A stretch of DNA of 64,000 bases from Burkholderia oklahomensis C6786 (GTDB taxonomy: Bacteria; Pseudomonadota; Gammaproteobacteria; Burkholderiales; Burkholderiaceae), in the NCBI RefSeq assembly GCF_000959365.1, contig NZ_CP009556.1:2790001-2854000 (forward strand), in the 5' to 3' direction. Positions 9,448-18,119 of the stretch are shown here, in pieces. The notes beneath the pieces were generated by a model. It was not told the DNA's origin, searched no databases, and worked only from the letters and a program-made list of their open reading frames with translations. Both the position numbers and the translations under genes were made by a program. Position 1 is the stretch's first letter, and every line of letters starts with the position of its first letter.

Positions 9448-10389
9448 TCAATCGAAGTTGTAGGCTTGGGCGATTTCGAGGCCGAGACTGTTGTTCTTGG
9501 CGATGAAATCCGTCAGGAACTCGTGCAGCCCGCTCTTGAAGATGCGCTCGACCGAGTTGTCCTCGAGCGACTGCTTGATTTTGGCGGCGGTTTCGTGACA
9601 TCCGTGCGTGACGCCATAATCTTTCGCGAGATGATCGAGGCTCGACACGACGCGTCCGTAGCAGTAGCGCAGCGAGCGCGGCATCCGTCCGTTGAGGATC
9701 AGATAGTGAGCGATGTTGAGCGGCTTGTACTGGACGTCGTAGACCCAGCGGTACGAGCGGTGCGCGGCGACGCAGCGCAGGATCGACTCCCACTGGTAAT
9801 TGTCGAGGATCGTGCCGACGTGCGACACCGACGGCAACAGCAGGTGATATTTGACGTCGACGATTCGCGCGGTGTTGTCCGCGCGCTCGATGAACGCGCC
9901 GATCTGCGCGAAATCGAAGATCTCGTTGCGCAGCATCGTGCTGTAGAAGCTGCCGAGAATCAGCGCGGTCTCGCGCTTGATCTCGTCGAGAATCGCCGGC
10001 AGCGCGCTCGCGTGGATCGGCCGCGCGAGCCCGCGCCTGATCGCGAGCCACGCGCCGTTCACGCTTTCCCACGCCTCGCGCGTGAGCGCCGTGCGCACCA
10101 TCCGCGCGTTCGAGCGTGCGTATTCGATGCACGACAGCACGCTCGACGAGTTGTCGCGATCCCGCAGCAGATAGTCGGCGACGGTATCGGCCGCGTATGT
10201 TTCGTACTTCTGTCGATAGCCGTCGTCCGCGCCCGAGCTGACGAGCACCGACGACCATTCCGCCGGCGCATCCGACGTGCGCGTGAGCGCCATCCGCAAT
10301 CCCGCGTCGACGATTCGCGCGGTGTTCTCCGCGCGCTCGATATAGCGATACATCCAGTAAAGACCGCTTGCTGTCCGTCCGAGAAGCAT
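9448..10389 (-). CDS. Alpha-E domain protein (module A)
   Basis: 313 residues, all helical. The start MLLGRTASGLYWMYRYIERAENTAR fits the family; the in-frame extension upstream is Arg-rich and lies within the preceding intergenic sequence. Two related helical motifs are visible, RYIERAENTARIVDAG near the N-terminus and AFIERADNTARIVDVK near residue 195, so the protein looks like an internal duplication. The alpha-E domain has no known catalytic activity; it accompanies circularly permuted ATP-grasp enzymes and transglutaminase-like proteins, here as the middle gene between them. Module B carries the same domain fused to its ATP-grasp partner. Confidence 0.85.
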   Translation of the reverse strand: MLLGRTASGLYWMYRYIERAENTARIVDAGLRMALTRTSDAPAEWSSVLVSSGADDGYRQKYETYAADTVADYLLRDRDNSSSVLSCIEYARSNARMVRTALTREAWESVNGAWLAIRRGLARPIHASALPAILDEIKRETALILGSFYSTMLRNEIFDFAQIGAFIERADNTARIVDVKYHLLLPSVSHVGTILDNYQWESILRCVAAHRSYRWVYDVQYKPLNIAHYLILNGRMPRSLRYCYGRVVSSLDHLAKDYGVTHGCHETAAKIKQSLEDNSVERIFKSGLHEFLTDFIAKNNSLGLEIAQAYNFD

Positions 10390-10453
10390 GGTTGCCGTCC
10401 ACTCCGATCGTTGTTCGGTGCGGCGCGCAGGCGCGCGCCGTCTTGCGCGTGCG

Positions 10454-11869
10454 TCAGTCGGCAAGCACCCAGGTGTCCTTGGTGCCGCCGCCCTGGCTCG
10501 AGTTGACGACGAGCGAACCCTCCTTCAACGCGACCCGCGTGAGGCCGCCCGGCGTGATGCGGATCCGGTCGGACACGAGCACGAACGGCCGCAGATCGAC
10601 GTGGCGCGGCGCGAGCCCCTTCTCGGTCAGGATCGGCGTCGTCGACAGCGCGAGCGTCGGCTGCGCGATGTAGTTCGACGGCTTCGCGCGCAGCTTCGCC
10701 GCGAATGCGTCGCGCTCGGCCTTCGACGCCGCGGGGCCGACGAGCATCCCGTAGCCGCCCGAGCCGTGCACCTCCTTCACGACGAGCTCGTCGAGATGCT
10801 CGAGCACGTACTTGAGGCTGTCCGCTTCCGCGCAGCGCCAGGTCGGCACGTTCTCGAGCATCGCCTTGCGGCCGGTGTAGAACTCGACGATCTCCGGCAT
10901 GTACGAGTAGATCGCCTTGTCGTCGGCGATGCCGGTGCCGGGCGCGTTCGCGATCGTGATGTTGCCCGCGCGGTAGACGTCCATGATCCCCGCGACGCCC
11001 AGCACCGAATCCGGCCGGAACGTGAGCGGATCGAGGAACGCGTCGTCGAGGCGGCGGTACAGCACGTCGATCGGCCGAAAGCCCTCGGTCGTGCGCATCG
11101 CGACGCGATCGCCGATCACCTGCAGATCGCTGCCCTCGACGAGATGCACGCCCATCTGGTCGGCGAGAAACGCGTGCTCGTAGTACGCGGAGTTGTGGAT
11201 GCCCGGCGTGAGCACCGCGACGGTCGGATTGTCCGCGTTGCCGCCCGGCGGGCAGACGGCCGCGAGCGACTGGCGCAGCAGTTGCGGATAGGTTTCGACC
11301 GGCCGCACCTTCACCTGCTGGAACAGCTCGGGGAACAGCTGCATCATCGTTTCGCGGTTCTCGAGCATGTACGACACACCGGACGGCGTGCGCGCGTTGT
11401 CTTCGAGCACGTAGAACTGATTTTCCGCAGTCCGGACGATGTCGACGCCGATGATGTGCGTGTAAACGTTTCCGGGCGGCCGGAAGTCGATCATCTCGGG
11501 CAGGAACGCTTCGTTGTGCGCGATCAGGTGCTTCGGCACGATCCCCGCGCGAACGATCTCCTGGCGGTGATAGATGTCGTCGAGGAACGCATTGAGCGCC
11601 ATCACGCGCTGCTCGATCCCTTGCGACAGCCGATTCCATTCCTGCCCGGAAATGATCCGCGGCACGATGTCGAACGGAATCAGCCGCTCGGCGGCTTCGG
11701 CGTCGCCATAGACGGCGAACGTGATGCCGGTCTTGCGGAACACGCCCTCGGCGTCATGCGCCTTCTGGGCCAGGCTCGCGGGATCCTGCGTGTCGAGCCA
11801 TCGTTTCAAGCGCTCATATGGCGCTCGTACGGTATCGCCGGGTTGCAGCATTTCGTCGAACGGCTTCAT
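10454..11869 (-). CDS. Circularly permuted type 2 ATP-grasp protein (module A)
   Basis: 471 residues from the ATG at 11869, preferred over an ATG 18 bases upstream because GGAGA sits 8 bases before it. Conserved motifs of the circularly permuted ATP-grasp family are intact: EDNARTPSGVSYMLENR (likely metal and ATP ligands), LTPGIHNSAYYEHAFLADQ, VEGSDL, RPDSVLGVAGIMDVYRAG, a glycine-rich VHGSGGYGMLVGP loop and a C-terminal QGGGTKDTWVLAD. ATP-grasp enzymes join a carboxylate to an amine through an acyl-phosphate; the substrates here are not known. It is the first gene of the leftward six-gene cluster, 64 bp before the alpha-E gene. Confidence 0.88.
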   Translation of the reverse strand: MKPFDEMLQPGDTVRAPYERLKRWLDTQDPASLAQKAHDAEGVFRKTGITFAVYGDAEAAERLIPFDIVPRIISGQEWNRLSQGIEQRVMALNAFLDDIYHRQEIVRAGIVPKHLIAHNEAFLPEMIDFRPPGNVYTHIIGVDIVRTAENQFYVLEDNARTPSGVSYMLENRETMMQLFPELFQQVKVRPVETYPQLLRQSLAAVCPPGGNADNPTVAVLTPGIHNSAYYEHAFLADQMGVHLVEGSDLQVIGDRVAMRTTEGFRPIDVLYRRLDDAFLDPLTFRPDSVLGVAGIMDVYRAGNITIANAPGTGIADDKAIYSYMPEIVEFYTGRKAMLENVPTWRCAEADSLKYVLEHLDELVVKEVHGSGGYGMLVGPAASKAERDAFAAKLRAKPSNYIAQPTLALSTTPILTEKGLAPRHVDLRPFVLVSDRIRITPGGLTRVALKEGSLVVNSSQGGGTKDTWVLAD

Positions 11870-12521
11870 CGAATAGTTCTCCATCATTCACTCGGCATCT
11901 GTCTATGCCGAACCGGCGTAACGAGTAGCGAGCAAAGAGCGTGCCTTGTTCGAGTCCGATTCCCGGTTTGATTTGGCACTTTTGCGCGGCACGCCGCACC
12001 ACGACGGTGCGGCGGCCGGCCAGCGGCATGCGCCGACTCGGCGCAGCCGGCGTCGCCCGCGTCTGTAGCGTGGCAGATTTTCGCCGCGTCTGTCTATGCG
12101 GGCGATCACTTCGGCATCCGATCGATTCGGCGGCTTTTCTGGATTAACTGGATAGTTATGCATCGTCGAATGCGAGCGCGAACCGCGCCGAAGCGGCGCT
12201 GCGCGCGGAAAGCCAAGGACGTCCATGAAATGGGACGCATGTGTCGCAGGCGTGACGCCGCAAATTGGCCGGTGCCGAGTCGACGACGGATGCGCGGCGG
12301 TCGGGCGCCCCGATAAAGCACCAACAGGAATCGACGACTCGAAAGATCGCCCGGAAAATTTCCTGACACGCACGAATAGCGCGCACTCGCAGTGATCGCC
12401 TCCGCGTCATCCGAACTGGCAGGTTCTTGCTGCCCCGGTCCTGTAATCCGCTTGACCGCTTCTGCGACCGACGAGGCACCGCCCGCCCGTCCGCCGCGCG
12501 ATCATCGAATTAACCCTACTC

Positions 12522-12540
12522 GCAAATGAGAATCGTTTGC
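12522..12540 (+). promoter_or_regulatory. Fur box candidate
   Basis: GCAAATGAGAATCGTTTGC is a near-perfect inverted repeat and matches the classical 19-bp Fur consensus at 13 of 19 positions, including the core AATGA and AATC. It overlaps the -35 of the promoter for the nitroreductase pair, the usual place for repression under iron-replete conditions. Confidence 0.65.
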
Positions 12541-12565
12541 ATTTAAGCCGAAACTGTTCGATGAT
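12537..12565 (+). promoter_or_regulatory. Putative sigma70 promoter of the nitroreductase gene
   Basis: TTGCAT, a 17-base spacer and GATGAT. The -35 overlaps the Fur-type dyad. Transcription would start near 12572, consistent with the ATG at 12602 and excluding an in-frame GTG at 12566. Confidence 0.45.
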
Positions 12566-12601
12566 GTGTTCCGTTCATCGCCCGATACCGAAGCCTCGAC
12601 C

Positions 12602-13231
12602 ATGGATGCCATCGTCACCGCGCCGCACGCCCGCGCCGCCGCCGACACCGACGACCCGCCGCACGACTTGCTGCCCGGACTGCTGTCGCGCCGCTCCCGC
12701 TGGCCGCTGACCGAGCCCGCGCCGAATCCGCGCGAGCTCGACGCGATCTTCGATGCCGCCCTCTGCGCGCCCGATCACGGCAATCTGCGCCCATGGCGCT
12801 TCGTCGTCATTCAGGGCGCGGCGCGCTACGCGTTCGGCGATCTGCTCGTCGAGCTCGCCGACGCGCGCGCGCCCGACGATCCGCCCGGTTCGCACGAGCA
12901 CCGCCGGAACAAGGCGCTCGCCGCGCCGCTCATCGTCGCGCTCGGCGCTGCGCTGAACCGCACGTCGAAGGTGCCGGAGATCGAACAGCTGCTCGCCGTC
13001 GGCGCGGCCGCGATGAACATGCTGAATGCGATCCATCAGCTCGGCTACGGCGGCTTCTGGGCCACGGGCGTCGACTCGTACGAGCCGGCGATGCACGACG
13101 CGCTCGGCTTCGGCTCCGACGAACGGCTCGTCGGCTTTCTGTTCGTCGGCACGCCGGCGGAGCCTGCGAGCAGCGCGCGACGCCCGGCTCGCGACGCGCA
13201 CGTGCGCGAATGGTTCGGCCCCGCACGCTGA
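12602..13231 (+). CDS. Nitroreductase family protein (YdjA-like)
   Basis: 209 residues. LLSRRSRWPLTEPAPNPRELDAIFDAALCAPDHGNLRPWRFVVI is the FMN-binding N-terminal part of small nitroreductases (RRS near the N-terminus, then a NLRPWRF phosphate/flavin segment written here across 19 residues); AAMNMLNAIHQLGYGGFWATG is the conserved second half. YdjA-like members are FMN-dependent NAD(P)H oxidoreductases with few known natural substrates. The ATG at 12602 has no clear ribosome binding site but is the only start compatible with the promoter above. A Fur-type site upstream suggests iron-regulated expression together with the next gene, 70 bp downstream. Confidence 0.8.
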   Translation: MDAIVTAPHARAAADTDDPPHDLLPGLLSRRSRWPLTEPAPNPRELDAIFDAALCAPDHGNLRPWRFVVIQGAARYAFGDLLVELADARAPDDPPGSHEHRRNKALAAPLIVALGAALNRTSKVPEIEQLLAVGAAAMNMLNAIHQLGYGGFWATGVDSYEPAMHDALGFGSDERLVGFLFVGTPAEPASSARRPARDAHVREWFGPAR

Positions 13232-13301
13232 CGGCCGCGCCGATCGACTTCATTGCGCGGCTCGCACATCGTGCGCCGCTTCGATTACCGGGGGTTCCGT
13301 C

Positions 13302-13811
13302 ATGAATTTCCACCATGCCGATCCGAGCGCTGTCCCGCTCGTCGACACCGACGTCGCACCGCGCGACACCGACGCGGAGCGGATCGTCCTGACCGCGGTT
13401 CGCACCTGGCTGCATCCCGCAGCCGACGGCAACGGCAACGGCGACGACGACGGCGGCGCGCGACGCGATCGGCAATCGTGGCGCGATGTGCTGGCCGCCG
13501 CAGGACTGCACGCCAACGGCCTCGTGCATTTCGACATGCTGATGCGCTTCCTGACGTGCGATGCGTGCCACCCGCTCGACACGCATCGCCGCTGCGCCAG
13601 CGGGCTCGCGAGCGACGAGGCGCGGCTCCTGCAAGCGCTGGCGCATCTGCAATCGACGCGAAGCGAAGCGGCGCTGCGCGCGCTCGCCGACTGGCTGCCG
13701 CGCTGCGCGGACAGCGGCGTGCTGAAGATCGCGCGGTGGTTCTCGATTGCGCTGCTCGATGCGGGGCTCGCGATTCAGCTGCCCGCGCAACCCGCCGCCT
13801 ACATGCACTGA
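13302..13811 (+). CDS. Small conserved protein, iron-starvation operon orfX-like
   Basis: 169 residues, not assigned with certainty. Visible features are an acidic low-complexity stretch (DGNGNGDDDGG) around residue 45, a CDACHPL segment, then GLASDEARLLQALAHLQ and LADWLPR. The order Cys-x-Ala-x-His-Pro-Leu, DEARLL, ALAxLQ, WLP resembles, from memory, the small orfX-type protein of the Pseudomonas fumC-sodA iron-starvation operon. A GGGGG ribosome binding site precedes the ATG. It follows the nitroreductase on the same strand, downstream of the Fur-type site, which fits an iron-responsive role. No signal peptide or membrane segment is seen. The molecular function is unknown. Confidence 0.6.
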   Translation: MNFHHADPSAVPLVDTDVAPRDTDAERIVLTAVRTWLHPAADGNGNGDDDGGARRDRQSWRDVLAAAGLHANGLVHFDMLMRFLTCDACHPLDTHRRCASGLASDEARLLQALAHLQSTRSEAALRALADWLPRCADSGVLKIARWFSIALLDAGLAIQLPAQPAAYMH

Positions 13812-14331
13812 CTCGATCGACGCACGCGCCGCCGCGCGAATGATCAAGCGGTCGCGCGCCGTCGATGATCGATAACACCGCTCGGCAAGCGTCGCGTCCG
13901 CATCCGGCGTCGCATGCTCGCCGGCGGGCGCGATCCCGCCATCTATCGGCCGACACGCACGCAAGCGCACGCCGTAAGCGTCGCTCATCGAGCGAATGCC
14001 GCACGCGCCGCCTTTGGTCAAGCTCCCAAGTTTCGCGGTAACGTTCACCGCCGCCGTGACGATAGGCTTGCGATCTCTCTGCTTACGAACTTCTCCTCGG
14101 CATGGATCGAATGGCTCGACGGCGGCTCTCCCTTGAAGCACCGGCACCACACGAATTCGCCGCGCCTGCCATTTTTGGTAGGCCTACCGACGCGCCACGT
14201 CATCTACCATCCTGACGAAATCCCCGAAAGAAAGCCTCGACGCATCATATTTCGATATCCAAAACAATTGACGCACCTCCACCACGCTGCGGAACGCGAA
14301 CCGTGTCATTTTTCACCAGGAGGAACGCTAC
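13812..14331. other. 520-bp gap upstream of the LPMO gene
   Basis: No supported gene. It contains a perfect 12-bp palindrome GGTAGGCCTACC at 14177-14188 and an AT-richer stretch around 14220-14275, probably the promoter region of the polysaccharide monooxygenase. No terminator was recognised after the preceding gene. Confidence 0.4.
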
Positions 14332-15432
14332 ATGAAGTCGCTCTTCGATGCGCCGTCGTCTCGCCACCGGGCGCGTCGCGCCGCCACGCTCGGCGCCGCC
14401 GCCACGCTTGCCGCGTCGCTCGCCGCGCTGTTCGCGCCCGTCGACGATGCCGCTGCTCACGGTGCGGTCGGCTTCCCGATCGCGCGTCAATATCAATGCC
14501 GCCTCGAAGGCGGCTACTGGGATCCGCCCGACGGCTCGGGAATCCCGAATGACGATTGCCGCGCGGCCTATCGCACCGGCAACAATTCGGCCTACCCTTT
14601 CACGCAATGGAACGAAGTGTCCGCGAATCCGGTCGGCCAGGGCAACGATCTCGGACAATTGAAGGCGGCCGTGCCGGACGGCCTGCTGTGCGCGGGCGGC
14701 GACACGTCGAAGGCGGGCCTCGACAAAGCGCCGGCGACGGTCTGGCGCAAGACGCGACTGACGCCGCGCAACGGTCACGTCGAGCTCGTGTGGGAAAACA
14801 CGACGTCGCATAATCCGGCGCGCATGCGCGTATTCATCTCGAAGCCGTCGTACGATCCGGCGCGGCCGCTGCGCTGGGACGATCTGCAGCAGATCTACGA
14901 CGCGCCCGCTCCGGCGCCCGTTCCCGCGAACGGCGCGAGCCATCTGCCCGGCTCGATCCAGTCGTTCTACAAGCTCGACGTGACACTGCCCGCGGGCCGC
15001 GCCGGAGACGCCGTGCTGTACAGCTACTGGCAGCGCATCGACGCGGGCAACGAAGGCTTCTTCAACTGCAGCGACGTGACGATCGCCGCGGACGAGAGCA
15101 CATCGGGCTTCCCGTGGATCGCGACGCGCGCGTTCATCGAGCCGGGTGTCGCGCCGCAAGCCGGCCAACAGGTTCGCTTTCGCGTGATGGGCACCGACGC
15201 GCGCGGCGCGGAAGTCGTCGACGTGCGCCAGCCGATCACGCCATACAACGTCGATCGCAGCGTGTGGGCGAAGCAGATCGCCGATCAGGTCAACGGCCGC
15301 TACGGCAGCGTCGCGCGGATCGGCGTGCGCTCGGGCAACACGATCTACTTCGACGCGACGAACCTGCGCGCGAACAAGATCTGGCTGCAGCCGAACTACA
15401 GCAGCGCGCTCGGCGTCGTCGGCGCGAAATAG
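14332..15432 (+). CDS. Secreted AA10 lytic polysaccharide monooxygenase (chitin-binding/GbpA type)
   Basis: 366 residues with an AGGAGG site before the ATG. A signal peptide (basic N-terminus, Ala/Leu-rich core) ends at DDAAA, leaving His43 as mature residue 1 in HGAVGFPIARQ. His160 in TTSHNPARM is the second ligand of the copper histidine brace. These residues and the paired Cys fit AA10 monooxygenases, which oxidatively cleave chitin or cellulose outside the cell. The catalytic domain covers about residues 43-250; the rest resembles a GbpA-like second domain. No separate chitin-binding module is obvious. It is a single-gene unit followed by a strong terminator. Confidence 0.88.
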   Translation: MKSLFDAPSSRHRARRAATLGAAATLAASLAALFAPVDDAAAHGAVGFPIARQYQCRLEGGYWDPPDGSGIPNDDCRAAYRTGNNSAYPFTQWNEVSANPVGQGNDLGQLKAAVPDGLLCAGGDTSKAGLDKAPATVWRKTRLTPRNGHVELVWENTTSHNPARMRVFISKPSYDPARPLRWDDLQQIYDAPAPAPVPANGASHLPGSIQSFYKLDVTLPAGRAGDAVLYSYWQRIDAGNEGFFNCSDVTIAADESTSGFPWIATRAFIEPGVAPQAGQQVRFRVMGTDARGAEVVDVRQPITPYNVDRSVWAKQIADQVNGRYGSVARIGVRSGNTIYFDATNLRANKIWLQPNYSSALGVVGAK

Positions 15433-15921
15433 CGGCTGCCGTCCAACCGGACGGGCGACCGCGCGCCGCCGGCTGCCGGCGGCGCCGGTCGCCGTACATA
15501 GCGTGCTTGCGGATATTCCCTCGATATCCGCATTGGGCGACGCATCTCGATCCTCGATGCGCCGCCCTTTTTTTGGTTCAACGCGGAATACCGGGGAACG
15601 CGGCAGAGATCTCGAGGAGCGCTTGGCGGTGTTCACGAGAGCCACGAGACGGCTGAAGATTGCGTTCGGCCACGAACGGCCCTTCACGGCGTGTTGGTGA
15701 GCGCCCCTTCACGAGGCACCATCCGTCTCACGATCAGCCTTGCTTGCCAACACACGCTTGCCGACAGCAACGGCGAATCCAATCTCGAAGGCGTTGCCTC
15801 GATTGAGGTTCATGGCCGCCTCGAAAATCGCTGAAATCAGTCATGTCGATACCGGCTGCGCGTATCGCCGCACCAGGGGGAAGCCTTCAGTGGAAAACGG
15901 GTTTTTCTTCTTCTGAACGAC
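15433..15921. other. 489-bp gap between convergent genes
   Basis: Besides the terminator at its left end, nothing coding is supported. The right part (15700-15900) is less GC-rich than the surroundings. Confidence 0.4.
15535..15574 (+). terminator. Rho-independent terminator after the LPMO gene
   Basis: GGGCGACGCATC pairs with GATGCGCCGCCC (11 of 12 bases) and is followed by seven T. It lies 103 bases after the stop codon. Confidence 0.85.
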
Positions 15922-16611
15922 CTAGGCGTGATCGTCGGACCCGCATCCGGCGCAATGCGCATGTCCGCGCCGATCGTCCCAAGCGGAGCCGAGAATGATC
16001 TCGCAAAAGTTCATCCGCTTGTAGGTCGGGTCGCGCAGTGCGAGCACATCGGCCTTGACGTTGCCGAACGTCGTCTCGGGTTTGCGGATGGTGCCGCTGG
16101 CGAAAGCGTCAATAATGTCGGTCTTGAACGTCTCCACACGCGGGTGAGCGTCGACGACCCGAGAACGCTGCGATTCCGTAAATGCATCGTACGCGATGCC
16201 GAGCACATCCATTTCGACCCCCGCTGTCACGAGCGCGACGACCGGCTTCATATGTTTCGGAATGCCTGGCGTCGTATGCAGGGCGATCGACATCCATACC
16301 TGATCGATGTCGCATCCGTTCACGCCGTACTGCCCAAGAAAATCGCGCGCCGCGTTCGCGCCGTCCACTTCGAAGCGTTCCGCTTTGCTGCTGTAAGCCT
16401 CGACGAGCCCGATGTCATGGAACATCGCGCCGATATAAAGTAACTCGGGATCGTACTTGAGTCCTTCACGCTCACCGGTCAGCGCGCCAAACAGAAACAC
16501 GCGGCGCGAATGGTGATAGAGAAGGTCCGGCTCGGTGTCGCGAACGAACTCGGTTGCTGCGCGCGCCATTGCGCTGTCTGGGATCCTGATGCCGGCGATT
16601 GTCGTGCTCAT
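15922..16611 (-). CDS. HD domain-containing protein
   Basis: 229 residues, starting at an ATG with AAGGA 9 bases upstream. The HD-superfamily metal-binding pattern is visible as YHHSRRVFLFGAL, then IGAMFHDIGL, and a later SIALHTTPG. The arrangement resembles HD proteins related to cyanamide hydratase, but the substrate is not evident. The C-terminus RGHAHCAGCGSDDHA is unusually rich in His and Cys and could bind another metal. It is divergent from a GlxA-type regulator 233 bp away, a common arrangement for a regulator and its target. Confidence 0.8.
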   Translation of the reverse strand: MSTTIAGIRIPDSAMARAATEFVRDTEPDLLYHHSRRVFLFGALTGEREGLKYDPELLYIGAMFHDIGLVEAYSSKAERFEVDGANAARDFLGQYGVNGCDIDQVWMSIALHTTPGIPKHMKPVVALVTAGVEMDVLGIAYDAFTESQRSRVVDAHPRVETFKTDIIDAFASGTIRKPETTFGNVKADVLALRDPTYKRMNFCEIILGSAWDDRRGHAHCAGCGSDDHA

Positions 16612-16844
16612 GGTGAGAAGTCCTTGGGAATCACGGAACACCTGCGGTCGACGCGCGTTTGATATGCTGCTCGACCCGGCGCCCCTGCGTTGTGGTGCAA
16701 TCGAGTATTGGCGAACTTGCGGCGATCGACAACACACGACGACCATTGAAGACTGCCAAGCGCACGACGTTTGCTGCCGCTGCAAACCGGGCATCCCCGC
16801 CGTTTCCGCTTTCACCGGAACGCATGATTCGAGGCCCATCAAGC

Positions 16845-17843
16845 ATGAAATCAGTGGCGATTGCGATTTTTCCCGGCGTACAGGCGCTCGATGTCGCCGG
16901 TCCGATCGACGTCTTCTCGGAAGCCAATGGTTTCCTCCCGTCCGAGGATCAGTACGAGATGACGCTGCTCGCGGCGGCGCCGTCTGCGTTGCGCGCGTCG
17001 AACGGCATGACGCTTGTGCCCGATGCGACGTTCGACGCAACGCTAGCCGCTACGCCAGACAAGCGCGCGCGGACTTTCGATCTGGCGCTCGTGGCGGGTG
17101 GTCCGGCGCTGCCTGACGCACCGCCGGACCCGCCGTTGACGGCGTGGCTTGCGGGCGTGGCGTCGCGCTGCGAACGCTATGGGTCGATATGCACAGGTGC
17201 GTTTGCGCTGGGCCATGCAGGGCTGCTCGACGAACGCCGCGTGACGACGCATTGGCAACATGCCCGGCAGCTTGCGGACCGGTTCCCGCGTGCGCGCGTC
17301 GACTTCGACAGGATCTATCTGCGCGACGAGCGGCTTGTGACGTCTGCGGGCGTGACGGCCGGCATCGATCTTTCGCTCGCGCTCGTCGCCGAGGACCACG
17401 GTGCGCGCGCGGCTCTCGCGGTGGCCAAGCGCCTGGTCGTCTTCGCCCAGCGCCAGGGCGGGCAGTCGCAGTTCAGTCCGTATCTGACGGCGCCTGCCGA
17501 CGATAGATCACCGATTGCCAAGGTGCAGGCGCATGTGATGGCGAACATTCGCGACAAGTTCACCGTTCGCCAGCTCGCCGACGTGGCGGGCATGAGCGCA
17601 CGCAATTTCGCCCGTGTTTTCGTGCAGGAAACGAACGTGACGCCGCATGAGTTCGTCGAGCGCGCACGTCTCGACGCGGCGAAGCAGATGCTCGAGAGCG
17701 GCGATGCGCCACTGAAGGTGGTCGCATGGGAAAGCGGGTTCGGCATCGCCGATCGGATGAGGGCCACGTTCGCGAAGCGCCTGGGCGTCACGCCGATGCA
17801 GTATCGCGAACGATTCCGGCGCAAGCCGTCGATCGAGGGTTGA
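16845..17843 (+). CDS. GlxA family AraC-type transcriptional regulator
   Basis: 332 residues from the ATG at 16845 (GAGG 11 bases upstream; an ATG 21 bases earlier is possible). The N-terminal 190 residues are a DJ-1/PfpI-like domain (VAIAIFPGVQALDVAGPIDVF, LVAGGPA, GSICTGAFALGHAGLL). The C-terminal part has two helix-turn-helix motifs of the AraC type (FTVRQLADVAGMSARNFAR and a second one ending in RMRATFAKRLGVTPMQYRERF). GlxA-type proteins sense small molecules and activate adjacent genes; the divergent HD protein is the likely target. Cytoplasmic. Confidence 0.88.
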   Translation: MKSVAIAIFPGVQALDVAGPIDVFSEANGFLPSEDQYEMTLLAAAPSALRASNGMTLVPDATFDATLAATPDKRARTFDLALVAGGPALPDAPPDPPLTAWLAGVASRCERYGSICTGAFALGHAGLLDERRVTTHWQHARQLADRFPRARVDFDRIYLRDERLVTSAGVTAGIDLSLALVAEDHGARAALAVAKRLVVFAQRQGGQSQFSPYLTAPADDRSPIAKVQAHVMANIRDKFTVRQLADVAGMSARNFARVFVQETNVTPHEFVERARLDAAKQMLESGDAPLKVVAWESGFGIADRMRATFAKRLGVTPMQYRERFRRKPSIEG

Positions 17844-18013
17844 TCGACTATGCAGGCTCGCTCGCCCGCGCCGGATAGCCGCGGTCCGCGAGTGTCCGAT
17901 TTGCGGCGGCTCAATGGACGTTCGCCGCGATGGCGCGAGAGGCAGCTCAGGGCCGGGAAACGGCCTCCACGAAGAGTCTTTCTTGCCCATCCGCGTCCCG
18001 GCCGGGCGGCCGG

Positions 18014-18050
18014 ATAGGAATTGCCGATTCCAGCCATTGAAACAAGCAAT
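18014..18050 (+). promoter_or_regulatory. OxyR binding site candidate upstream of ahpC
   Basis: ATAG-N7-CGAT-N7-ATTG-N7-CAAT. The four tetramers are spaced by exactly 7 bases and match the OxyR consensus ATAG/CTAT/ATAG/CTAT at 13 of 16 positions. The site ends immediately before the -35 element of the putative ahpC promoter, the position expected of an OxyR activator site. Confidence 0.7.
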
Positions 18051-18079
18051 TTCACATAAGCGGACCACATCGCCATACT
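18051..18079 (+). promoter_or_regulatory. Putative ahpC promoter
   Basis: TTCACA, a 17-base spacer and CATACT. It directly follows the OxyR-type site. The start codon lies 40 bases after the -10. Confidence 0.5.
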
Positions 18080-18119
18080 GGCGCTTCCTGATCACACACC
18101 GATTCAAGAGGAAGCGCAA

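Larger units (their letters stand above)
11870..12601. other. 732-bp divergent intergenic region with Fur-type site
   Basis: It lies between the leftward ATP-grasp operon and the rightward nitroreductase and should hold both promoters. It contains a hairpin with stem GCCGCACC/GGTGCGGC at 11993-12013 and, at its right end, a Fur-like dyad with an overlapping sigma70-like promoter (listed separately). No coding frame is supported. Confidence 0.5.

Noticed and set aside
14177..14188. GGTAGGCCTACC palindrome as an operator for the LPMO gene
   Set aside because: A single 12-bp palindrome about 145 bp from the start codon with no family match; kept only as a note in the intergenic entry.
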